From Pyropia haitanensis (lineage: Eukaryota > Rhodophyta > Bangiophyceae > Bangiales > Bangiaceae): DNA of 64,000 bases. The stretch's first letter is position 1. Each line of letters starts with the position of its first letter. Under the pieces are notes generated by a model that was given only the letters and a program-made list of their open reading frames with translations, was not told where the DNA came from and did no database searches. The stretch covers positions 1,922,001 through 1,986,000 of the forward strand of contig SDUX01000008.1 in NCBI GenBank assembly GCA_008729055.1, read 5' to 3'. Shown piece by piece: positions 51,428 to 61,735 of this stretch. The position numbers and the translations under genes are program-made.

Positions 51428-53528
51428 CCCGAACCGCCCTGTGTTCTCGGGGTAGCCAGCGCGCGGCGCAGGCCACCAGCCCACCGCCCGGCGCCCAATG
51501 CCGAGCTGTGCGTGCAGACCGTCTGGCAAAGCGGGTCAGGCTCCCACAGGCCGATGCTTGCGCCTTGTCTTTCTGCCTCCGAGTGGGGGTCATGGGGATG
51601 AGGGGCTCTCTGGGTCAGCGGCTGTCGTCACGTACAAGTCCAACGCCGCCACTCTCAGCTCCGCAGCCCGACGACGTCATCGCGTCAGCCACACAGCCCA
51701 AGCAACCCCCATTGAGAGAGCTCCCCAAGCCAAGGCGAACCCTCTCCCGTACACCTCCTGTCTCTCGTCCCCGCCCCCCTCCACCCCCCCGACCTCCCCC
51801 GAGCATTCCCCCCCCCCCCCCAGCCGACCGCCGCGACTGCGGCGGCGGTGGCGGTGGTAGGTGGGCGTCTCGTCGTCGGTCCGCGGCGACGGGGGGGTGG
51901 CGCGGGAGGGGCGTCGGCGGCGGTGCCGAAGGGCGGCCAAGGCTCCGCCCACGGCTGCACCGGCCGACGCGGCGGTCGCGCGGCGGGCGGCGGGGTGGGC
52001 CATCTTCGCGCACCCTGGCACCTTCGCAGCAGGGACCGTGTATTTTACGCGAGCCCAAATTCGTGTTTTGGGCCTGCCAGGGCGTGTTGCACGATCCGGT
52101 TTGGTGGACACGGGGCCCGGAAACCATGCACCGCGCGCGACATTTTGCCCCTTGGAAATGCTACGCGGGTAGCATGCTGATGCCAATTGTTACGAGAAAC
52201 GCACCCCGTGCACGAGCATTCTTGCAGGAAGACTGCACCGATAGCAGACGTTCCGTGCAGTGAGCAAGCAGAAAAATTCTGCATCTCACGGAGAAAGAAG
52301 TGAGGAGCTCGGCTGCTGAAGCATATGTTTGCCTGCCTCTGAGAACGCACCGCATGCTGGGATCGCTTCCTGCTTGAAAAAGAGAACTCCTTCGTACAGA
52401 ACACGAGCAGAGGCAACGGTGTGCATGATGATGACCTGTATGGCCTTGCACGAATGCACGAAATCTTCTGGACGGCGGCACGAATTCAAACAGACTTCTC
52501 GCATCTACGAAACATTTGAAGACACACGTCGTGCACCGTGAGAGAGCAAGACCGGCACGAGATCGCGCTCTGGTGCAGGGTCCAAGAAAGCAATGAGGTC
52601 GTACATGACACGGGAAGCACCGCCAAACAAAAGACCTTCGCACACGCCTCGACGAGGCGGTTCTCATGCTCTATACCAAAAACGGGGACTCGCCGCACCT
52701 TGCACTTCAGGGGCGAGGCCGTCTGCACTGGGCGTCTGCCACAGGATCACGAGAAACCGCGTTCTGGGGCGCTGAGAGCCACGTTGCAGACACACGTGCA
52801 GGAGTCGAACAGACCAGAACAGGTCAAATCGACCGGCATCGAGCCGAGCACCGTCCCGGCTCGACACGGCCAAGGGGGATGGGGTGAGAAGAGTGCACCG
52901 CCACCGCCACCGCGCCCCGCCAGCGTCGCCCTCCCCCGCGGGCCCTCCAGGCGCCAAGCATTCACCTGTCTTGACTTGAGGACGCCTCCCACTACAGGCA
53001 CTGGGAGGGAGAGGGAGGTGCGCTGCCCGCGCGCGAAAGGCTCCAGTCGTGGGTTGGACGGGAGGGTGCGGGCGAGGGAGGCGGGCCCCCGCGCCGCTCC
53101 GCGCCTCGCCGCGACGCGCCGCCACCGCGGCGACGCACGCCTTAAGGGGCGAGGGTGGAGGCGGGGGACGACGAATTGGCCAGCCTCCCGTTTCGACCCA
53201 GCGAGCGCGCGGGGGGGGGGGCGGCGGCCGGCGGAGGGCAGCGGTCGGAGTAGGCGTCTCCCCCGACGGCACGCCGCTGACCGTCTAGCTTGCGGAAGAT
53301 AAAGCGGGTTCTGTTCCCGACGTGCGGTGGGAGGAGGCGGTATTGGAGGGGGCGGGGGTCTGCCGCCGCACCGGTCCGGCAGCCTGGCTTTCCACGACGT
53401 GGACGCCGCGTGGACACTACCTGTACCGCCACTGGTGCCCTGTTCGAGACTGTTTGTCGCTCTGGCAGAGACGCCCGCCCGGCGCCGCCGTTCTGCCTCC
53501 CACACCCCGCTCCCCCCCCTCCAGAGTC
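51428..53528. other. Intergenic region with AT-richer middle
   Basis: 52,020-52,830 has clearly lower GC. Several frames on the minus strand there are open for 100-170 codons with balanced amino-acid use, but none shows a domain I recognise; it may be an old mobile-element remnant. 53,140-53,528 is GC-rich and leads into the Hint gene. Confidence 0.35.
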
Positions 53529-54860
53529 ATGGCGCCACTATGGCTCCGACGCGCGGCCGCCCTTGTCGGCGCGGCTGCCACCGTGGCGGTGGCCACCATC
53601 TCCCCCGCCGCCGGCGCCCCCCCCGCGGGCGTCCCCGTGTCGGTGCCCCTCACCAACGCTACTGGCGACTACCGCTTCTACTCGACGGCGCTCTACCCCG
53701 CCCTCGCCGACCGCTGCCTCTACGAGCTGTCCATCGCGGACGTGTACGCGCTGTCGGGCTCCCACGGGTCGGTCGCGGGGCTGCCCACCTCTGCAATCGC
53801 CGTCAATGGGTCTGCCTGTGGGGGTGGCGCCGCGCTGCTCGCCTCGTCCACCGCGCTCGCCGGTGACGAGCCCGCCGCCGAGCTGTCCGACCTCCGCACC
53901 GCCCTGTCGCTGTACGACCCGGCGCGCACGCTGGGCCTGCTGGAGCGCACCCTCGGCGCGCCCGTGACGGTGCTGCTCGTGCGGCGTGCGACGCAGTGTG
54001 GCGCCGCCGACGCGGGCGGTACGGAGCTGCCGACCGGCACGCTCGGCTACCTCTTTGAGCCGCCCTCGCCGCTCGAGGTGGTGCCCGGCGTCACGCTCGC
54101 CACGCCGCACCGAGCGCTGTACATGCCCAATCCCGACGGCAGCGTGTGCCTGCTGACGACGGCGCGGTTCGCGGCGGACAAGACGCCGCCGCCGTCCCTC
54201 ACGTCGGGGGGCGGGTCCGCCGCCAACCAGCAGGCAGCCGCCGGCGGGGGGGAGCCGTCGCCGACCGTGGCGCCGACGCCCGTGGCCACCGGTGGGGAGG
54301 ACGGCGGCGGCTGCTTTCCCGCGTCGGCGCGGGTGGCGCTCGCGGGCGGCGGCACCAAGCGGATGGACGAGGTCGCCACCGGCGACGCGCTGGCCGTCAC
54401 CCCCACCACCGGCAGCCACGTGTACGGGTGGAGCCACCGGGTGCCCGCCCGCACGTCCACCTTTGTGTCGCTCACCGCCGCGCACGCGTCGGCGCCGCTG
54501 CTCCTCTCCCCATCCCACTACCTGTATGTCAATGGACGCCTGGCGGCCGCGGCGACAGTGGCGGTGGGGGACACCCTCACCACCGCCGCCGGCGCGCCGA
54601 CGGCGGTAACCGCGGTGGCGCGGGTGGCCGCCGCGGGCCTGTACGCGCCGCACACGCTGCACGGGGAGCTGGTCGTCGACGGCGTCCGCGTCAGCAGCTA
54701 CACGCGGGCGGTGCACCCGGCGGTGGCGCACGCGCTGCTGGCGCCGGCGCGGGTGGCGTTCCGGTGGGGGGTGGCCGACCCGCTGGGGGGGGTGCTGTAC
54801 GAGGGGGGGGAGGGCGTGCTCGGCCGGACGCTCGGCCGGTTGCTGCCGCGGGGGTGGTAG
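53529..54860 (+). CDS. Secreted Hint (Hog-type) autoprocessing-domain protein
   Basis: 443 residues, intron-free. ATG 53529 starts a signal peptide (core AAALVGAAATVAVATI). Residues of about 35-215 form a unique extracellular N-terminal domain with six Cys (63, 97, 157 and 207 among those after the signal). A Thr/Pro/Gly-rich linker follows, then the Hint domain: GGGCFPASARVALAGGGTKR with catalytic Cys262, DEVATGDAL, LSPSHYLYV at 326-334, VAVGDTLTT and a VDGVRVSSYT end. In Hedgehog Hog domains a Thr-x-x-His is used; here Ser327-x-x-His330 occupies that place, a conservative change. Expected chemistry is self-cleavage before Cys262, releasing the N-terminal domain, perhaps with a nucleophile attached. 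The N-terminal part is not Hedgehog. Hint proteins of this layout occur in various protists; biological role unknown. Confidence 0.85.
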   Translation: MAPLWLRRAAALVGAAATVAVATISPAAGAPPAGVPVSVPLTNATGDYRFYSTALYPALADRCLYELSIADVYALSGSHGSVAGLPTSAIAVNGSACGGGAALLASSTALAGDEPAAELSDLRTALSLYDPARTLGLLERTLGAPVTVLLVRRATQCGAADAGGTELPTGTLGYLFEPPSPLEVVPGVTLATPHRALYMPNPDGSVCLLTTARFAADKTPPPSLTSGGGSAANQQAAAGGGEPSPTVAPTPVATGGEDGGGCFPASARVALAGGGTKRMDEVATGDALAVTPTTGSHVYGWSHRVPARTSTFVSLTAAHASAPLLLSPSHYLYVNGRLAAAATVAVGDTLTTAAGAPTAVTAVARVAAAGLYAPHTLHGELVVDGVRVSSYTRAVHPAVAHALLAPARVAFRWGVADPLGGVLYEGGEGVLGRTLGRLLPRGW

Positions 54861-55534
54861 ACGTGCTGGGAGGGAGAGAGCGGGGGGGGAGGGGGGGAAG
54901 ACGGGAGTGTGCGGTGGCGGCCGCACAAGGCTTGCACGCGCTGGGACGGGACCCGCACCAGTGCGTGGACGGTGGTGGCGGGACGGTAGCAGGGTCTGAG
55001 CGGATTGCAACCTGTTCTCATTTGTGGAGCGCTGCCGCTGTTCCAGAGCCACCACGCTCCCCCCGTACGCTGCCACTACATTGGCAACCAGAAGGGGCTG
55101 GAGGACGCCACAACCGTCGTGCCATGTATGCATGCCCGTCGACGACACCCGCCGAGGAGGGGCACCTCACATCACACGGAGCCGCGGGCACCCACGAGGC
55201 GGCCGCCCGGCCCGCTGGTCGCTGCGTGGGCGCCCGCACACGCGGGCGGCATCACACCACAAGGGGCCGGGCGGCACCAGTGAGGTGGTGCCGGTCGCGG
55301 GACCCAGAGTCACCAAAAAAACAGGCAGCACAGCGCCCACCCCCGCGGGACAGGCGCCCGCCTGCGCTGTGCATATGTACATCCAAACGCTGTCCAAGCG
55401 TGCGGCGACCCCTCCCGGCGGGCGCCACCCGCCCCCTCCACCCGTTTGCTCCACCCCTGCAGCCACCTCGGGTGCCGTCCGACGTGGCGCCGCCCCCCCC
55501 CCCCCCACGCCCCCCCCTTGCCCTTTCGCCGTCC
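54861..55534. other. Convergent intergenic region
   Basis: Between the 3' ends of the Hint gene (plus) and the F-box gene (minus). No supported gene or notable repeat beyond C runs near 55,493-55,520. Confidence 0.4.
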
Positions 55535-56390
55535 TCACCCGTGGTCGACCCGCACCCCCCCTTTGCTCTCCCACACCACCCACGTGCCGCGCACGCCGAG
55601 CACCACCCCCCCCCCCGCGAGCTCCACGTGCACGCTGCCCAGCGGCGACTTTTTCCCGCGCAGGTCCACCCGCGTCAGCGCCGGGCAGCCGCGGATCGCA
55701 ACGCGGTCCAAGTCGCGGCAGCCCGCCGCGTCGACCACCTCGAGCGCGCCCAGGCGGTCGACGCGGAGCTCCGTCAGGCCCAGCACCCCATTGACGTTGA
55801 GCGACTGCAGCGCGGGCGTCGTCGCGGCGGACAGCGCCAGCCGCGGCAGCGCAACCGACCGGCACCCAAACAGCGACAGGGTGTGGAGGTGGGGAAACGC
55901 CCGTGGCGCGGGCGCGCCCGCCGCGGCGGCGGCGGCGGCGCCGACCAGCGACGCGGCCGGCGACAGCGCGACGAGCGCGGCGCAGCTTGACAGGTGCACC
56001 GACGCCGTGGCGGCGGGCGGCAGCTCCACCGCCCGCAGCAGCGCGCAGTGCGACGCGTTGAGCGTGAGCGCCACGCCGGGTCGCGGCGCGCCGGTAACGG
56101 ACAGCGCCCGCAGGCGGGTGCCGCTGACGTTGAGCGACACGACCGGCGGCCTGGCGGGTGCCGCCGCGGCGGCCAGCGACGGTGACGGTGGCGGCGGCGG
56201 CGACGGCGACAGCGGCGGCGCGCCGGGCATGGGCAGCAGATCGAGGCTGCCGACGACGTCGCGGCAGAAGCTAACGTCCACGGTGGCAACGCCGGCCACC
56301 CAGGCGGTCACCAGCCCCAGCTGCGTCACGGCCGTGGCGGACATGCCGAGGACGTCCAGGCCCGGCCGCTCGCCGTCGTCGGCCGCGTCC

Positions 56391-56431
<41 letters not shown>

Positions 56432-57251
56432 CGCCGGGTGGCCCACCACCGCGGCGACGTGGGCGTCCCTCCACCAGCCGCAGCGGCCAACGTGCAGCTC
56501 CCGCAGGCGGCTGCCCCGCGCCGCCACCGCCCGGAACGCCGCCGGCGGCAGCACCGCCGCGGCGGGCGGCCAGCGCCCGTCATCGCCCGCCGGCTCGGTG
56601 CCCACATCGGAAATGTCAAGGACGCGCAGCGAGCCGCCCAGCCGGTCTGGGAAGGCACGCAGCAGCGCCGCAACGACCGCCGCGCTCGGCCCCGCGTACG
56701 GGCTCCGCGCCGCCGCGGCGGCGGCGGCCGCCGCGGTGGGCGCGCCGCCACCCCCCGCCGCCGGCGGCCGCCGGCCGGGCGACAGGACCAGCACGCGGAG
56801 GGCGGGGAAGAGGTGCACGCCGGCGAGCACCCGCGCTGGTGACAGGCGCGGCGGCGGCGGCGGCGGCGGCGTGGCGGCGCCCCACCCGCGGCGCCGCGCA
56901 ATGGCCGCGGCGCGCACCGCCACGACCGCCCCGCGCGCGCCGTCGGCGGCGTCGCGCCACTCGCGGCACACGCCGCGGACGGCGGGGAGGCCGAGCCAGC
57001 CGACGGCGGCAAAGACGAGGACGAGGATCTCGGGGGGGAGGTAGGGTACAGCCGGTGGGGGGGGGGTGGCGGGGGGGGCACGCGCCGCCATTGCCACCGC
57101 CGCGGCGGCGGCGGCGGTGGTGGGGGTGGGGGTGGTGGCCGGCCACGGCGGCAGGGGCGGGTCCACCGCCGGCGTGGCGGCGGCGGCCGCCGCGCCGCGC
57201 GGGCCGCCGCTGCGGGAGACGGCCGACGCGGTCGACGCGGCGGCGGCGGCA

Positions 57252-57290
<39 letters not shown>

Positions 57291-57418
57291 GTGGTGCTGC
57301 TGCTGCCGCCGTCCGAGCCGGCCGCGCCGCCCCGCGCGTCGCGGGCGGGGCGGGGCGCCCACGCAGACGGCGGCGGCAGCGCCCGCGCGTCGCGCCGGCG
57401 GGCGGCGGGCGTGCGCAT
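55535..57418 (-). CDS. F-box protein with leucine-rich repeats
   Basis: 627 residues from ATG 57418; a second in-frame ATG at 57091 (residue 110) would remove a low-complexity Ala/Ser/Thr leader. Residues 126-165 form an F-box (YLPPEILVLVFAAVGWLGLP, VRGVCREWRDAA). From about 180 to the end, FBXL-type leucine-rich repeats follow: SLRVLDISDVG, RLRELHVGRCGWWRDAHVAA, LDVLGMSATAVTQLGLV, HLHTLSLFGCRSVALPRLAL, ALQSLNVNGVLGLTELRVDR, ALEVVDAAGCRDLDRVAIRG. F-box proteins bring substrates to SCF (SKP1-cullin-F-box) ubiquitin ligases through the LRR part. The substrate cannot be told. No intron or frame break is needed. Confidence 0.85.
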
Positions 57419-58440
57419 GGCGGCGGCGGCCAGCGGACGAGCACGTCGGGGACGTCTGGCGGCCGCGGCGGCCGCGGCGGCCGCGCCGCGGCACGCGGGG
57501 ACACGGGCGGGGGAGTGATGTAGGCAGGGGGGGGGGGGGGGGCGGGCGGCAAGGGGGGGCGGCGGCGCCGCAAAGCAACGTGGTCGAGAGCGGGGGGGTG
57601 GCGGATGGGGACGGACGGTGGGGGCGCCGACGCTCGGGGGGAAGCGTCTGGGGTAGAGGCACGCAGGGGGTACGCCCACCAGCAAAAGGAACGGCACGCA
57701 AAAAAAGGGTCACAGCAACGGGGCGGGCGCGGCGCAGCGGGGTGCGCGCGTCCGCCGGCGGGGGCGGCCGGCTTGGCGTTGGGGTCGAAGCGCCGCGCCG
57801 CCCCGACAGACGCCCGCCCGTGTCACGACACGCGGGCCCGAGTCGCGGACTCGTGCGCCCCGGCAAGGCCCTCCATCCAGTCGCCATGGTGTCCCCGACC
57901 AGTTTGCTGGCGTGGAGTCGGCGAAAACCACGCCTCGCCCAACATCATGACCAAGGACGAATGTATCGGCTAGTTTCACAATAGGTGACGTTCAATGTAA
58001 AAAAGTCATTCTTGCCAATGATGTCAAGCGTTTCCAGACATTGGCCTGCTCGGGAGGCGTAGTGCAACATGTTGAATTATCGGCTCCCGTCCCATGCACA
58101 CACGAGGGACCGGTTTCATCCCACCAATAGATTTCGAGGTGGAGACGATCCGTGGTGTAACTGATGGATGGGAGCGCAAGCGCTCGACCGTTCTCAGCCG
58201 CAGCCTGTATGTAGCGGCGCACAGCGCTCGGGCTCCAAACAGCATCAGCCAACAGAACCCTTGGGATACACGACTTACAGCTCCCTTGCAGCGTTGTCAA
58301 GCTTTCTGAAAGATGGCATGGAAGCTGAACACGTTGCTGACGCACGGTGCTTTCTTGAAAGTCAAGACTCTTTAGTAGCAACACAAGCAGACGACTGCTG
58401 TTGCGCACTTGTCGTGACAGATGGTCAACTCTTTGAGAAC
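57419..58440. other. Upstream region of the F-box gene and an AT-richer island
   Basis: 57,520-57,740 has G runs and unique sequence that likely form the F-box promoter. 57,960-58,440 is AT-richer; its minus strand has a frame of balanced composition (SAVRRYIQAAAENGR, LHLEIYWWDETGPS) faintly like a helix-turn-helix and a DDE-type WDETG segment of Tc1/mariner transposases, too weak to call. Confidence 0.35.
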
Positions 58441-58441
58441 T

Positions 58442-59970
58442 TGGCCTGCCGGCTGGCGGCGCCGCCCCCCCCCCCCACGACGGCGGCATGTTGTCGCTGA
58501 TGGCGGCGGCGCCTGCCAGCTGGCGGCGGTGCACCTCCCCCCCCGACGGCGGCGTATTGCTGGTGTTGGCGGCGGCGGCTACCGGCTGGCGGCCGTGCTC
58601 CCCCCCCCGCCGACGGCGCCAAGATGTCGCTGTTGGCGGCGGCGCCTGCCAGCTGCCGGCGGTGCCCCCCCCCCGCCGACGGCGGCATGTTGTCGCTGAT
58701 GGCGGCGGCGCCTGCCAGCTGGCGGCGGTGCACCTCCCCCCCCGACGGCGGCGTATTGCTGGTGTTGGCGGCGGCGGCTACCGGCTGGCGGCTGTGCTCC
58801 CCCCCCCGCCGACGGCGCCAAGATGTCCCTGTTGGCGGCGGCGCCTGCCAGCTGGCGGCGGTGCCCCCCCCTCCCCGACGGCGACGTGTTGCTGGTGTTG
58901 ACGGCGGCGGCTGCCGGCTGGCGGCGGTGCGCCCCGCCCCCCGACGGCGGCAAGTTGTCGCTGTTGGCGGCGCCCACCGGCTGGCACCACCGCTACCCCC
59001 CCGACGGCGGCAAGTTGTCGCCGTGGGCGGCGGCCGCTCGCTGGCGGTGCTGCGCCCCCCTTCACGGCGGCAAGTCGTCGCCGTGGGCGGCGGCCGCTCG
59101 CTGGCGTCGCTGCCCCCCCCCGACGGCGGCAAGTTGTCGCCGTGGGCGGTGCCCGCCGGCTGGCGGCACTGCCCCCCCCCCGACGGCGGCAACTTGTCGC
59201 TGTTGGCGGCGCCCGCCGGCTGGCACCACCGCCACCCCCCCGACGGCGGCAACTTGTCGCTGTTGGCGGCGCCCGCCGGCTGGCACCACCGCCACCCCCC
59301 CGACGGCCGCAAGTTGTTGTCGTGGGCGGCGGCCGCCGGCTGGCGGTGCTACCCCCCCCCAGACGGTGGCAAGTCGTCGCCGTGGGCGGCGGCCGCTGGC
59401 TGGCGGTACTGCCCCCCCCCCGACGGCGGCAACTTGTCGCTGTTGGCGGCGCCCGCCGGCTGGCACCACCGCCACCCCCCGACGGTGGCAACTTGTCGCC
59501 GTGGGCGGCGGCCGCTGGCTGGCGGTGCTGCCCCCCCCCCGACGGCGGCAACTTGTCGCTGTTGGCGGCGGCCGCTCGCTGGCGGTGCTGCCCCCCCCCG
59601 ACGGTGGCAAGTTGTCGCCGTGGGCGGTGGTCGCCGGCTGATGCGCCGCCTCTGCTGATGTTGGCGGCATGTTGCTGCTGCTGGCGTCGGCGCTTGTTTT
59701 TTTTTTTCCTGTCTGGGCGCATCCTGTTTGCAGGCGGCGCCCCCCGTCCCCCGACGGCGGCAAGTCGTCGCCGTTGGCGGTGCCCGCCGGCTGGCACCAC
59801 CGCCACCCCCCCGACGGCGGCAACATGTCGCCGTTGGCGGTGGTCGCCGGCTGGCGTCGCCGCCCCCCTCCCGACGGCGGCAAGTTGTCGCCGTGGGCGG
59901 CGGCCGCTGGCTGGGGGCACTGCCCCCCCCCCGACGGCGGCAAGTTGTCGCCGTGGGCGGTGGTCGCCGG
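58442..59970. repeat. Minisatellite array, 60-bp unit, about 25 copies
   Basis: The unit is roughly CGACGGCGGCAASTTGTCGC, YGTKGGCGGCGSYCGCYGGC, TGGCRSYRCYRCCMCCCCCC. Register is near-exact at 60 bases from about 58,980 to 59,640. Towards 58,490-58,880 a higher-order copy of 199 bp is seen (CATGTTGTCGCTGATGG at 58,487 and 58,686). Near 59,640 and 59,969 a diverged block (TGATGCGCCGCCTCTGCTGA, CATGTTGCTGCTGCTGGCGT, then a T run) is repeated about 330 bp apart. All frames are open since the unit is a multiple of three, so ORFs here are not evidence of genes. Confidence 0.9.
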
Positions 59971-60346
59971 CTGATGCGCCGCCTCTGCTGAGGTTCGCGG
60001 CATGTTGCTGCTGCTGGCGTCGGCGGTTTTTTTTTTTTTTTCCTATCTCTTTGCCGGTCACTACGCTCATATACGGCGCTGCTCGCACCGGCTCTCTCCT
60101 CGGTCCCCCGCCCGCGCACACACACACACACACCTATCTCGGTGCCCCGCGTGCAGGGCAGACCCACACCACACTACAGCCTCAGCTCGCCCGTCCTCGC
60201 GTCCGTCCTTGCCCGGCCTCGCCGTGTAGCCAGCGCGCTGCCCCCGTGCCCCCGCCGTCAGTGGCGGTACGCCACTCGCCGACCGCCAAGGTGCCCGCCG
60301 GCTTGATCCGCTCCGCTCAATCCGCACCCCCCAGTGCCGCCCGTTG

Positions 60347-60505
60347 ATTGGCCAGATCGATGGCAACACATTTACCATTGGCCAGATTGATGGCAACACT
60401 TTTACCATTAACCAGATCGATGGCAACACTTTTACCATTGGCCAGATCGATGGCAACACTTTTACCATTGGCTAGATCGATGGCAACACTTTTACCATTG
60501 GCCAG
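60347..60505. repeat. 30-bp tandem repeat, five copies plus a partial
   Basis: Units ATTGGCCAGATCGATGGCAA plus CACTTTTACC start at 60347, 60377, 60407, 60437 and 60467, with a partial copy at 60497. Differences between copies are one or two bases. Confidence 0.95.
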
Positions 60506-60799
60506 TCGCGTGCCGCACCGTCAACCGCCCCCGGCGTGGCGCCCGCGCCATAGACTGGCATGGCCCCGCCACCCAACGGGGCGCCCCGCCCCGCCCGGCC
60601 CCCAGGGCTGCCCTAGTGCCCCACACCAAGCGGGGCCGACGTAGGGTAAGCCCCGTCTGTAGCGGCCCCGCCTACGGGCGTCCCGCCGTGGTCGGCGGCA
60701 TCGTCCGCGTCGTCCGCGCTGCGCGTAGCACCGCCCACGTCCGCTGACACCCCAGCGTCGGGGGGGGCAGATGCAGTGCCCTGCGCGCCCGCCAACAAC

Positions 60800-61735
60800 C
60801 ACCACCGCCACCGTGTCGAGGTGGTGGTGCGCGGGGCGGGCACACCCCCCACTCGCCGCCACCCCCAACCCACCCACCACCACCACCTGGGTGCGGCGGC
60901 GTGTGGGGGGAGCTGGTCTCCCGCCGCCCCACCACCACCACTGCCACCATGTCGGGTTGGTGGTGTGGAGGGTGGGCGCAGTGGCCTCTCGCCGCCACCC
61001 GCCGCCCAGCCACCACCACCAGCTGGGTGCGGCGGCGTCCGGGGGGAGCTGGTCTCCCGCCGCACCACCACCACCACTGCCACCGTGCCGGGTTGGTGGT
61101 GCACCGGGCGGGCACACCCCCCGATCGCCGCCACCCCCCACCCACCCACCACCACCAGCTCTGCGGGGCGGCGTGCGCGGGGGCTCGGCCTGGCGCCGCC
61201 CCACAACCACCACTGCCACCGTGTCGAGGTGGTGGTGTGGAAAGTGGGCGCAGTGGTCTCTCGCCGCCACCCCCCACTCACGCACCACCACCAGCTGGGT
61301 GCGGCGGCGTGCGCGGGGGAGTTTGTTAGGGGCCGCTCTACCACCACCACTGCCACCGTGTCGGGGTGGTGGTGTGGACGGCGGGCACAATCCCCCCTCG
61401 CCGCAACACCCCACCCACCCACCACCACCAGCTGGGCGCGGCGGCGTGCGCGGGGGCTCGGCCTGGCGCCGCCCCACCACCACCGCTGCCACCGTGTCGG
61501 GGTGGTGGTGTCGAGGGCGGGCACAAGCCCCACTCGCCGCCACCCCCCACCCACCCACCGACCATCTGCAGCTGGGCGCGGCGGTGTGTGGGGGGAGTTG
61601 GCTTCCCGCCGCACCACCACCACCACTGCCACCGTGTCGGGCACCTCCCCCACTCGCCGACACCCCGCACCCACCCACCACCATCAGCTGGGCGCGGCGG
61701 CGCGTGGAAGCAGCTGGCCTCCCCCCGCATGCAAG
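60800..61735. repeat. 136-bp tandem repeat, about seven copies
   Basis: The anchor GCCACCGTGTCG (or one-base variants) lies at 60807, 60943, 61079, 61215, 61352, 61488 and 61628, giving spacings of 136, 136, 136, 137, 136 and 140. Each copy has GGTGGTGGTG, a CGCCGCCACCCCCCACCCAC block and CCACCACCAGCTGGGTGCGG. It encodes no credible protein. Confidence 0.95.

Noticed and set aside
52045..52670. Minus-strand frames of 120-170 codons with balanced composition
   Set aside because: AT-richer DNA opens random frames here. No domain, no supported start, and neighbouring frames are equally plausible.
57992..58534. Tc1/mariner-like transposase remnant on the minus strand (WWDETG segment)
   Set aside because: Only one short DETG-like match and a weak helix-turn-helix; no second catalytic acid, no inverted ends found.
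58778..60347. Long open frames on both strands over the 60-bp array, giving repetitive Pro/Gly/Trp proteins
   Set aside because: The unit length is a multiple of three and GC-rich, so every frame stays open. No start context, domain or flanking coding sequence supports a gene.
60347..61735. Possible CRISPR-like array
   Set aside because: The 30-bp and 136-bp units are head-to-tail repeats with no unique spacers, and the DNA is eukaryotic.
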